64,000 nucleotides of DNA from Hermatobates lingyangjiaoensis (taxonomy: Eukaryota; Arthropoda; Insecta; Hemiptera; Hermatobatidae): contig JAPFBL010000048.1 of assembly GCA_026182355.1 (NCBI GenBank), positions 310,001 to 374,000 of the forward strand. Direction: 5' to 3'. Position 1 is the first letter of the stretch, and every line of letters begins with the position of its first letter. Shown piece by piece: positions 24,005-33,450 of the stretch. The translations under genes and the position numbers were made by a program. The notes below the pieces were generated by a model. It was given only the letters and a program-made list of their open reading frames with translations, had not been told where the DNA came from and ran no database searches.

Positions 24005-24237
24005 GAATGAAGTTTAAACCACAATGGAAAAAGGAAAACAATAGAAATAAATGCTCTGAGGCCTTTCAATTTATGTCATCTGAGAGCAAACGAAGTAAAA
24101 ACTGAGAAGCTAACATAAAAGTGGCTTTTATGTTAGCCTCTCAGTTTTTACTTCGTTTGATCCTCTCTGATGACATAAATTGAAAGGCCTCAGAACATTT
24201 ATTTCTATTGTTTCCCTTTTTCCATTGTGGTTTAAAT
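24005..24237. repeat. Palindrome of PLE family-3 termini, ~112-bp arms
   Basis: Arms about 24008-24121 and 24122-24237 are reverse complements, running from AAACCACAATGGAAAAAGG to the centre TAACATAAAAGTGGCTTTTATGTTA. Each arm contains the hammerhead-like core CTGATGACATAAATTGAAAG (outward reading), the same as in 16719-18132. This is a tail-out pair stripped of all coding sequence. Confidence 0.85.
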
Positions 24238-24796
24238 TTTTTTATAGTTTTTCAAATCTCCTAGCTAATTTTCTTTCTTTGGTTTTGAGTTTGTAAATAA
24301 TTTCAGAAAAGATACTATTATACATCACTACTTTATTAGATTTTGCACTAACATGTTTAGATTGTCTTTAACCATCTTCAGAATGTTTATATTTTTTTAT
24401 CAACCCGTTACATGTATTTAAATTTAATAGGGACAAATAATTACACTACAGTCAAACTTGGACTGTGAAAAGTTAATAAAAACAAAATTAGGATGGGTTG
24501 TTGTTCTTCCTAGTAGTTTGAGTTGCCTTGTGCTGCCTTAGTGTTGTTGGGTTTAATTTTAGTTTGTATTCCAGAATCAGAAGGGCTTCAATTATTTGTA
24601 ACGTCCTATAATCTTGTTCTTGTTTGAGTATCACGGTGTTTTCTATTAACGTCTTCCTCCAGAGTTGTTAGTTGTGTGTTCATGAATTGCTCCGTTCGAA
24701 GGTGTAGGGTTAGACGGCAGGATAGAGTACAGTCCTATGTACGAGTGTTGTTGGACTTCACAATTGTCAGCTGGGCAGGTTCCCACCTTTATTAAT
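24238..24796. other. Non-coding sequence between PLE insertions
   Basis: No supported gene. The minus frame at 24646-24831 overlaps the PLE terminus and has no family motif. Confidence 0.5.
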
Positions 24797-26429
24797 ACAT
24801 GATCAAACCACAATAAGAAATGGGAAAACAAGACTAAGATCTTTCAACCGTAACAAGCGGTCTTCGTCAGAGTCAAAAACCCAACTGAACACTAGATGCA
24901 GAAAACATCTGGTGAGGAGTTGAGAAGAGTGGGAGGGAAGAGTGGTATTTTAAAAGGGTGAAAGCACAGGAAAGGACTAATGTCCAGAAAGGGATGTTTG
25001 GGGAAACAAAGGAGTACAGTAAGAAAAAGTAAAAAAACTATCCGCTAGCTGTCAACCCTCTTGGAAGAGGCTATTGCCTTCGTGACGAAAGTATCAAGTT
25101 TGAAGAGACCGTTACTAATGTTTATAATATTAGATCTATTAAATTTAATTAGAGACGATTCAATAATATTTCTTAACAACATTGATTTTTCATAGGTAAT
25201 AAATTTAGCTCCTGTCCAATCAATATGATGATTTTCATTTTTTTTTATATGCAAGAATAAGGCACTACTGTTTTCCTGTCTACTTACGTTATATTGGTGT
25301 TGTTTTACACGTGTTTTTAATGATTTACCAGTTTGACCAATATAAATTTTATGGCAATTTTTGCACGGAATTTTATAAATACCAGCGGACTCCAATTCGC
25401 TTGGAGAGTTTTTTATTAACATATTACCCACGTTATTACGATTAGAAAACATATATTAAAATCAAGTTGTTTGGCTAATCTTGGAAGGGGGTCCAATGAT
25501 TCGTGGTATGGCAAAACTATAGAATTTGATAATAAAAGGGGCTCTTTTGAAGTATTAGAGAAAGTTTTTTTAGCATCCTTCAAAGCTAAATCGATATAAG
25601 AAGAGGGGTATTTTAATGAAAGGGCAATTGACCTAATGTTATTAATCTCTTCATTAAGAAATTCTGGAGAGGAAACTCTTAAAGCTCTCAAAAACATATT
25701 TCTAAAAACAGAAATTTTAATATTTTTTGGATGCGATGAATAAAAATGAACGTATGCAAGTACATTCGTAGGTTTTCTAAATACACTAAAGCGTAACTCA
25801 TTAGGTAACCTATGGATCAGGACATCTAAGAAGGGCAAATTACCACTTATTTCTTCTTCCATTGTGAATTTGATTGTCGGCACTAATGAATTCAATTTTG
25901 TTAGGAAATCAACTTTATTTAAAGAATTGGGACAAATGCAAAGAATATCGTCAACATATCTATACCATTTAACATTTTTGGGCAAAATTGAGCTTAACAT
26001 TTTACTCTCAAAAAACTCCATATATAAATTACTTAGGAGGGGGGATAAACAGTTACCCATGGCAAGACCAAATTTTTGTATATAATAATTATTTTCAAAT
26101 TGAAAATGACAATCTACCACACATAACTTAATTAACTCTATTATAGTGGTAGATGGAAGGGGAAGGGAATAATTAATTAATTCCTCCTGGAGTAAGCTCA
26201 ACAGATCAGTTACAGGTACATTCGTAAAAAGAGACTTCACATCGAAACTGATTAATCTATAATTTTTGTTCATGTTGACGCTTTTTAATTTTTTAATTAA
26301 ATCTACATTGTTTTTTATATGACTGCCTGAAATTTTTCCAATTAAGGGACTTAAAATACTTACTAACCATTTGGACAAGCCATATGATGCCGAAATTGTT
26401 TCACGTGTTTATGTGAAATCTTTATATTA

Positions 26430-26432
<3 letters not shown>
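24797..26432 (-). mobile_element. Penelope-like element, family 1, longest copy
   Basis: Runs on the minus strand from about 26395 (5'-truncated) to 24797, where the 3' end ATGATCAAACCACAATAAGA lies. Coding order is RT, linker, GIY-YIG, then a ~250-bp 3' UTR with the hammerhead-like motif at about 24840-24880. At the 5' side, 26396-26430 is a plus-oriented stub of the same 3' terminus (TTTCACGTGTTTATGTGAAA) leading into (TA)n at 26434. The whole insertion is therefore an unequal tail-out inverted pair, like 483-1648. Confidence 0.85.
25045..26378 (-). pseudogene. PLE reverse transcriptase and GIY-YIG endonuclease (frameshifted)
   Basis: Two overlapping frames give one PLE polyprotein. 26378-25416: RT with FDVKSLFTNVPV (motif A), GLAMGNCLSPLLSNLYMEFF (motif B), the catalytic YVDDILCIC (motif C) and thumb PFLDVLIHRLPNELR. 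25452-25045: GIY-YIG endonuclease with GIYKIPCKNCHKIYIGQTGK, LKTRVKQHQYN and HHIDWTGAKF. A one-base deletion near 25451 relative to the 584-1382 copy splits the frames. The N-terminus, including the conserved pre-RT region, is missing. RT copies the element RNA at a nick made by the endonuclease. Catalytic residues remain in both halves, but the copy is dead as it stands. Confidence 0.9.
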
Positions 26433-26462
<30 letters not shown>

Positions 26463-26922
26463 CTTTTTTTCGTTGGAAATACGATCCAAAACGGACAAAT
26501 ATAGTTCAATATAAACAAAGAAACATAGAGAAATCAGAAGAACACACTTACAGTCTCTAATTTTCGGTTTGAACCGTCTTCAGGAGAGATAAGAGAGGGA
26601 AACCAAGCGCACTGGATCAGAGACGGTTGGAGACCAACAGTGTTGCCGCATGCGCGCCCGTTCACAGATAATAAGGTAGACAGGAATCAATTTATAATTA
26701 ATTTATAATTTTTAAATAAAATAAAATAATGGAATATGAAAACAATAAATATATCAAAAAGAAAAAATTGAAAAAATAAGGGAAATTGATACAGAGAAAT
26801 TGATACATAAACAAAAGTGCTGACTAAGCTATGATAAAATAAAATAAAACTAAGAATACAAATAATAATAACAAATGAAATAATTTAATAAAAAATGTGA
26901 AAAGGCAAGGAACTTTTAGACA

Positions 26923-28364
26923 TTATCGCTTTAGATTGAGGCCAGGTGCACTACGCGCACTTAATAGCCAAATATGGGCTTCTTCGGAGGCTCGTAGTGT
27001 GAGATCTTTGCTGTCAGGGGGTATTTGTCGCAGAATCTGTAACCTGTAGCACTCATTAAAAGGGAGACCGTGGCTATTGGCATGTATGGCAATGGGAAGA
27101 TGGGAGCGACTATTGACTGAAGCTCTGTGATTGTTCATACGGAGACTAAGCTTGGTGGATGCTTGGCCTACGTAGAACGAATCACACTTGGTACACTCCA
27201 AACGGTACACACAGTTTTTGGAGGTACACGAGCAGTCAGTTGCAACAGGATAGAGGGTGTTATGGGGGGGAGCTGTGAAGTGTGGTTGGGGATTTATAAT
27301 GGGACACGTGAGGCAACCTCGACGTCCGCACAGTTGCGCTCCAGAGGGCAAACTGTTTGCCCTCGTGGAGGTTAGCTTCCTGTGCGAAAGAAAATTGCCA
27401 AGGTTGGGAGGACGTCTGTAGGATAGGCGTGGCGGATTAGGAAAGGTTTTGGAGGTGGCTGGGGAAGAGGATATGATCGGGAAAAGTTCTTTAATGATGG
27501 TACCCAGTCTGTGGATACCTGGGAAGTAGGTTGTTATAAGGTAGGGAGACCCAGAGGGAGAGGAAGAGGAGGTTGATGTAGGATTGTGTGGGGTCGTGGC
27601 AGGAACCAGTCTTCTGGTTAGGAAGGGGAGAGGGTAACCTCGCTCTACAAATTTACTTTTTAGGCTATTGATATGTAGGTGTTTATCTTGTAGTCTGTTA
27701 CAAATCCGGTGAATTCGTATGGAGAGGGATCTCGGAATGGATTTCTTAATGTGGGGAGGGTGGCAGCTATTGAAGTGTAGATATAAATGGGGATTAGAGG
27801 GTTTAGAATGGACGGAAGTAATGAGAGAACTATTGTTGAGGGTGATATCGACATCAAGAAAGGTAGTGGATCTGTTGGAAATGTTATGGGTAAAGGAGAT
27901 GGAAGAGCAAAAAGATTTGAAGTTGTCGATGAACACTTCTAACTCGGAAATGCCATGGGTCCAGATAAAGAAGATGTCATCGATGAAGCGGGTATACAGT
28001 GAGGGAAGAAGGTGGCAGGTTTGGAAAAAACTATTTTCAAGGTGAGCCATGAACAGATTGGCAAAGGAGGGAGCCATTCTAGTTCCCATGGCCGTTCCTT
28101 TGATTTGCAGGTAAAAGTCTTCATCGAACTTGAAAGCATTGTGTTTGAGGACGAAGGAGGCTAAGGTGATAATGAAGTCAGTGGATGGCGAATGAGGGAG
28201 TGGTCTGGAAGAGAGGAAGTAGCGCAAAGCGGTTAAGCCCTCACTGTGATCTATGACAGTGTACAACGAGGTTACATCCATAGTTACAAGGAGGATTGGA
28301 TAAGGGGGAGATTCAGGCAGGGATACACTTTTGATTTTATCTAGGAAGTGAAAGGAATCTTTAC
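26923..28364 (-). CDS. PLE RT + GIY-YIG endonuclease, 5'-truncated, frame intact (left arm)
   Basis: Open without interruption from the palindrome centre to the stop at 26923. The nominal ATG at 28281 is inside RT motif A (MDVTSLYT), and the frame continues upstream (FHFLDKIKSVSLPESPPYP) to the centre, so the true N-terminus is missing. RT motif B is GTAMGTRMAPSFANLFMAHL, the catalytic motif C is RFIDDIFFIW and the thumb is TTFLDVDITLNNSS. After a Ser/Pro-rich linker comes a Cys motif (CGRRGCLTCP), then the GIY-YIG endonuclease (CVYRLECTKCDSFYVGQAST, LSLRMNNHRASVNS). The end ASEEAHIWLL ... APGLNLKR is typical of PLEs. It carries the catalytic residues of both domains but lacks a promoter and the N-terminal domain. 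Family 2 is distinct from families 1 and 3. Confidence 0.92.
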
Positions 28365-28381
28365 AGAAAGATCTTTCTGAA

Positions 28382-29831
28382 AGAATCTTTCTGTAAAGAT
28401 TCCTTTCACTTCCTAGATAAAATCAAAAGTGTATCCCTGCCTGAATCTCCCCCTTATCCAATCCTCCTTGTAACTATGGATGTAACCTCGTTGTACACTG
28501 TCATAGATCACAGTGAGGGCTTAACCGCTTTGCGCTACTTCCTCTCTTCCAGACCACTCCCTCATTCGCCATCCACTGACTTCATTATCACCTTAGCCTC
28601 CTTCGTCCTCAAACACAATGCTTTCAAGTTCGATGAAGACTTTTACCTGCAAATCAAAGGAACGGCCATGGGAACTAGAATGGCTCCCTCCTTTGCCAAT
28701 CTGTTCATGGCTCACCTTGAAAATAGTTTTTTCCAAACCTGCCACCTTCTTCCTCACTGTATACCCGCTTCATCGATGACATCTTCTTTATCTGGACCCA
28801 TGGCATTTCCGAGTTAGAAGTACTCATCGACAACTTCAAAATCTTTTTGCTCTTCCATCTCCTTTACCCATAACATTTCCAACAGATCCACTACCTTTCT
28901 TGATGTCGATATCACCCTCAACAATAGTTCTCTCATTACTTCCGTCCATTCTAAACCCTCTAATCCCCATTTATATCTACACTTCAATAGCTGCCACCCT
29001 CCCCACATTAAGAAATCCATTCCGAGATCCCTCTCCATACGAATGTCACCGGATTTGTAACAGACTACAAGATAAACACCTACATATCAATAGCCTAAAA
29101 AGTAAATTTGTAGAGCGAGGTTACCCTCTCCCCTTCCTAACCAGAAGACTGGTTCCTGCCACGACCCACACAATCCTACATCAACCTCCTCTTCCTCCCT
29201 CTGGGTCTCCCTACCTTATAACAACCTACTTCCCAGGTATCCACAGACTGGGTACCATCATTAAAGAACTTTTCCCGATCAATCCTCTTCCCCAGCCACC
29301 TCCAAAACCTTTCCTAATCCGCCACGCCTATCCTACAGACGTCCTCCCAACCTTGGCAATTTTCTTTCGCACAGGAAGCTAACCTCCACGAGGGCAAACA
29401 GTTTGCCCTCTGGAGCGCAACTGTGCGGACGTCGAGGTTGCCTCACGTGTCCCATTATAAATCCCCAACCACACTTCACAGCTCCCCCCCATAACACCCT
29501 CTATCCTGTTGCAACTGACTGCTCGTGTACCTCCAAAAACTGTGTGTACCGTTTGGAGTGTACCAAGTGTGATTCGTTCTACGTAGGCCAAGCATCCACC
29601 AAGCTTAGTCTCCGTATGAACAATCACAGAGCTTCAGTCAATAGTCGCTCCCATCTTCCCATTGCCATACATGCCAATAGCCACGGTCTCCCTTTTAATG
29701 AGTGCTACAGGTTACAGATTCTGCGACAAATACCCCCTGACAGCAAAGATCTCACACTACGAGCCTCCGAAGAAGCCCATATTTGGCTATTAAGTGCGCG
29801 TAGTGCACCTGGTCTCAATCTAAAGCGATAA
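28382..29831 (+). pseudogene. PLE RT + GIY-YIG endonuclease, frameshifted (right arm)
   Basis: Mirror copy of 26923-28364. A one-base loss near 28757 (three C to two C) shifts the frame just before motif C. A one-base gain near 28839 (extra A), a one-base gain near 29045 and further small indels between about 29160 and 29285 fragment the frame into 28476-28817, 28900-29382 and 29403-29831. The last piece is the intact Cys motif and endonuclease. At DNA level the arms are otherwise nearly identical, so these may be true mutations or homopolymer sequencing errors. Confidence 0.9.
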
Positions 29832-30164
29832 TGTCTAAAAGTTCCTTGCCTTTTCAAATTTTTTATTATATTATTTCATTTGTTATTATTATTTGTTTCT
29901 TAGTTTTATTTTATTTTATCATAGCTTAGTCAGCACTTTTGTTTATGTATCAATTTCTCTGTATCAATTTCCCTTATTTTTTCAATTTTTTCTTTTTTAT
30001 ATATTTATTGTTTTCATATTCCATTATTTTATTTTATAAATTATAAATTAATTATAAATTGATTCCTGTCTACCTTATTTTCTGTGAACGGGCGCGCATG
30101 CGGCAACACTGTTGGTCTCCAACCGTCTCTGATACAGTGCGCTTGGTTTCCCTCTCTTATCTCT

Positions 30165-30196
30165 CCTGAAGACGGTTCAAACCGAAAATTAGAGAC
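30165..30196 (+). ncRNA. Hammerhead ribozyme-like motif, PLE family 2
   Basis: TCTC-CTGAAGA-C-GGT-TCAA-ACC-GAAA-ATTA-GAGA. Core CUGAAGA (30166-30172) and GAAA (30184-30187); stem II GGU/ACC with loop UCAA; stem I UCUC (30162-30165) pairs with GAGA (30192-30195); cleavage triplet UUA. One extra C lies between the core and stem II compared with the canonical fold. The mirror copy lies at about 26552-26586 on the minus strand and another at about 23719-23755. PLE termini are known to carry minimal type I hammerheads. Activity here is inference. Confidence 0.55.
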
Positions 30197-30244
30197 TGTA
30201 AGTGTGTTCTTCTGATTTCTCTATGTTTCTTTGTTTATATTGAA

Positions 30245-30430
30245 CTATATATATATATTTGTGTATGATGGCAGCAAATCTTCACGTAAACATGTTTCAT
30301 TAAAGTACACAGCAGCCTCTGCGTTAACGACTTTTAAGCTGGTCTGCTCCAATTTACGAACAACCTTGCGGTGGACTGGTGTTAAAAGCCATATTAATTG
30401 CTCAAGAGACATTTTAATTTGGCATGAGCA
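30245..30430 (-). pseudogene. PLE N-terminal ORF fragment
   Basis: The minus frame HRKVVRKLEQTSLKVVNAEA, YFNETCLREDLLPSYTNIYI ends in the 'LLPxYTNIY' motif of PLE N-termini, and the final NIYIYI runs straight into a (TA)n repeat at 30245. The sequence at 30595-30650 has an outward-reading CCGATGATGACTT ... AAGTCGAAAGC motif like the other hammerhead-type termini, in keeping with a terminal repeat of a fourth family. Confidence 0.6.
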
Positions 30431-30689
30431 GATGTAAAAAGAAAACCACAACTTCCAGACGAAAGGCAAAACTTTTTAATACGACACAAAATATAAATAA
30501 GAAACAACAACAATTACAATGAATTAAAAACAAATACAGAAAATAAAAACAATTACAGTGACAAAAAACAAGTACTTACAAAAGTTAAAACGCGCACGAA
30601 CAAGCTTTCGACTTTTACACAAGTCATCATCGGGTTAGTGATATTGAAAAGAACACATATATAAAACAAAAATGGAGAAAAGCTTTTCT

Positions 30690-30815
30690 CCAACTCAGTT
30701 GGGTTTTTGACTCTGGCGAAGACCGCTTGTTACGGATGAAAGATCTTAGTCTTGTTTTCCCATTTTCTTATTGTGGTCTGATCATTGATTGTTATTTCAC
30801 ATGTTTATGTGAAAT

Positions 30816-30853
<38 letters not shown>

Positions 30854-31025
30854 AATATAAGGCCTTAGAGCATTGTTTCTAAATTTGTTTCATTGTGGTA
30901 AATTAATCCATCTATTACATCAAGTGTTATTTTGATGAACAAATCAAATCACAATATGAAAGGGAAAAAAAAGTCCAAGATCTTTCAACCGTAACAAGCG
31001 GTCTTCGTCAGAGTCAAAAACCCAA
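30690..31025. mobile_element. Solo PLE termini in tail-to-tail and tail-out order
   Basis: 30690-30840 is the family-1 3' terminus (plus) with GACTCTGGCGAAGACCGCTTG and the TTTCACATGTTTATGTGAAA hairpin, ending in (TA)n. 30862-30925 is one arm of the terminus seen at 23831-23926. 30945-31022 is a family-1 terminus in minus orientation (TTTCAACCGTAACAAGCGGT). No coding sequence. Confidence 0.75.
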
Positions 31026-32270
31026 GTGAGAAAATAATGGTATACAAATCACTCTAATGCTTTATATCGCAAGTACGTTATTAAGGACTGTGAACTCTTA
31101 TGACACGCTAAGTGTTTCAAAGAAAGAACATGTTTAGCTACTTGACGCTGGAATATTTCCCTGAATCATTGCCGATAACTGCTTCTTATTGTTTACTACG
31201 TATATATTAATTATTATTATATAAATGTATCTAAATTGTTTATTTTCCTTGCTTTATTTGTCCTCGATTAGTTTTGTTTTTGATTCTACTCTCTCTTAGA
31301 GTTCATTCCACTATCTCCCTCTCATCGCAGCAGTACTGTTTAATCTGTCATCCTTTCTGCTAGTCAGTGTTTACTAGACGACCAGGTGAGTCTCTTCTAC
31401 AGATGACGACGACAGTGGATTGTGTTAGTTACTTCTGATGCCTTTTCGCTTCTATATAAACACGAAAATGAAATTTAGCCAAGTTTTGATTGGCTAGCAA
31501 ATATAAAAAGTGAATCACTTTTCAATCTACGTGTTTGTTGATTGATAAATGACATAAAGACATCCTGTTGTTTGACAATACGCCGTTTTGGCACAACAGG
31601 ATGACACCTCATTGCGCCTGCTCAAGCAATGTCTGAGTAGGCAGAAACCAGACCTACCCTTTGTTGCGCAATTCATCTTAATGTTTAATGTATATATCAC
31701 TCCTTACATAAATGTCAACTTTCAAACACCAGATAAACTCAAAAGCATTTATTCTTCGTAAAATTTTGGGTTTAATTCTCTTGTTGCGTGAACAATGAGA
31801 ATTTGTTTCGTTCCTTGAGAATTATTTTCCTTGTTCTCTTCATATCAAACTTTATTAGCGAATACGAGATGTTCAACGAGTCACAAAAACTATTAAGCAA
31901 AGCATGTGATCATATTAAATAAATTAACAACCAATATGATTACCTATACCAGGGGGATATTTCAGTCAACAGTTATTTTGCTCTGAAACGCTCCTTACTA
32001 TAAGAAAATGAATTATCTGGATCGTCCTGAGATAGAATAACATTCTCACAAAACTCTGTGAAATCTTTGGACAGCAAGGTCGCTAAGAACAATTCTTAAT
32101 TATAATAATCACAGAGAAAAAAGGGCCATTAGGCGACTCACTGACCTACCTCCCTGTGGATACCTCGCTTCAGAGGATAACGATTGTCAAAATATAATAA
32201 GAAGTGAGTTACATCTGTATCTATTTTTGTGTTGCTCTGTTCTAATTTTTATCTAAAGTAAGATGGAACG
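31026..32270. other. Non-coding, presumed intron
   Basis: No supported exon or recognised repeat. An imperfect dyad lies near 31560-31610 (CATCCTGTTGTTTGAC / GCACAACAGGATG). Confidence 0.45.
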
Positions 32271-32279
32271 TTTCATTTG

Positions 32280-32282
<3 letters not shown>

Positions 32283-32316
<34 letters not shown>

Positions 32317-32590
32317 AAATCAAAACGAAGGAGACACATAGAAAGCCACAGACATAACTCACATCGATATTTCGACCATCGTCGTCATCAGGAAGTGTGA
32401 AGAGCGAAGAGTCCCGCAGGAAGACAGGGCGGTACTCAACCACGGAAGAGTACCACCCTGTCTTCCTGCGGGACTCTTCGCTCTTCACACCTCCTGATGA
32501 CGACGATGGTCGAAATATCGATGTGAGTTATGTCTGTGTCTTTCTATGTGTTACCTTCGTTTTGAATTTATTTTATTTTGTTTTAAAAAA
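32283..32590. mobile_element. Foldback element with hammerhead-like motif, ~120-bp arms
   Basis: Arms about 32314-32450 and 32455-32585 are reverse complements, sharing GTCCCGCAGGAAGACAGGG and ACATCGATATTTCGACC. Each arm reads outward through CTGATGACGACGATGGTCGAAAT, with core CUGAUGA, stem GAC/GUC and GAAA; stem I CACTTC / GATGTG in the left arm pairs at 5 of 6 positions. (TA)n flanks the left side. No protein is encoded. The architecture matches the PLE tail-out pairs. Confidence 0.8.
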
Positions 32591-32639
32591 GTCCGCTGGA
32601 CCGTTTCTTTTAATTGTGTATATACACAAATATAAATTT

Positions 32640-33060
32640 ATAAATATAAATAAATATAAATTTATTATATATATATATATATATATATAAAAATATATAT
32701 ACCTATATAAAACAAGATTTCACAATAAACACGTGAAGTAAAAATCAATGCAAAGCACAAAAAAATACTAAGATCTTTCAACTGAAACAAGAGGTCTTCT
32801 AGTCTACTCTCCTGATGACGAACACCAGTTCGAAATATTGAATTCTGTAAGTTTTCTTTGTATTCTCTTTTCTGTGTCGTGCTTTGTGTAATTTAAAGTT
32901 ATATATTTGATATATATATATATTTGAGTCGTTATCAGCCTTTGGAGCGATTCACATCTATTCCTGAAGACGAGGACATCGAAATATAGTAGTGAGTTCA
33001 GTGATATCATTTCTATGTGTTCTTTTTAAATTCTAGTTTATATATATATATATTATTGAA
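32640..33060. mobile_element. Cluster of truncated PLE-type termini and (TA)n
   Basis: 32705-32800 has the family-1 hairpin (TTTCACAATAAACACGTGAA) and a decayed AAGATCTTTCAACTGAAACA. 32815-32870 reads CTGATGACGAACACCAGTTC then GAAA, a hammerhead-like core with a 4-bp GAAC/GUUC stem. 32962-33000 reads CTGAAGACGAGGACATCGAA with ATAGTAGTGAG. (TA)n tracts lie between them. All non-coding. Confidence 0.65.
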
Positions 33061-33378
33061 AATGACACCAAATTTAGCTGATATCTGTTTCTTAACAAGT
33101 TTCTCAATTTTTCTAAATAACACTCTCGTTATTTCGTCTACACAATAAGGTACATCTCCTATGGTCGACATGTTTCGAATGATCAACATTCACGTCCTGA
33201 TGATGAATGTTGATCGTTCGAAACATGTCGACCATAGGAGATGTACTTTATTGTGTAGACGAAATAACGAGAGTGTTATTTAGAAAAATTGAGAAACTTG
33301 TTAAGAAACAGGTATCATCTAAATTTGGTGTCATTTTCAATAATGTGTGTATCAAGGAAGGACTGCTACCAAAATTTA

Positions 33379-33413
<35 letters not shown>

Positions 33414-33415
33414 CA

Positions 33416-33450
<35 letters not shown>
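33060..33450. mobile_element. PLE terminal-repeat palindrome with N-terminal ORF, ~135-bp arms
   Basis: Arms about 33060-33194 and 33198-33343 are reverse complements centred near 33196. Reading outward to the right: CTGATGA-T-GAATG ... CGTTC-GAAA-CATGTC, a hammerhead-like motif (stem I GUC/GAC, triplet GUC). Then comes the frame NMSTIGDVLYCVDEITRV, RKIEKLVKKQVSSKFG and CIKEGLLPKFMNIYIYI, the PLE N-terminus, ending in a long (TA)n at 33382-33445. The left arm carries the mirrored start of the same frame. Confidence 0.82.

Larger units (their letters stand above)
26505..30250. mobile_element. 3.7-kb tail-out palindrome of Penelope-like element, family 2
   Basis: Two arms of about 1.86 kb (26505-28365 and 28382-30250) are near-identical reverse complements with a spacer of about 16 bp at the centre (near 28373). 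Each arm is a 5'-truncated PLE: RT from motif A, Cys-rich linker, GIY-YIG endonuclease, a 3' UTR containing GGGCGCGCATGCGGCAAC, a hammerhead-like motif and then (TA)n. Both 3' ends face outward. Differences between arms are mostly one- or two-base indels. Confidence 0.95.

Noticed and set aside
27127..28139. Additional ORFs on the opposite strand of the PLE arms (and mirrored ones at 28814-29627)
   Set aside because: Antisense shadows of the RT/endonuclease frame, duplicated by the palindrome.
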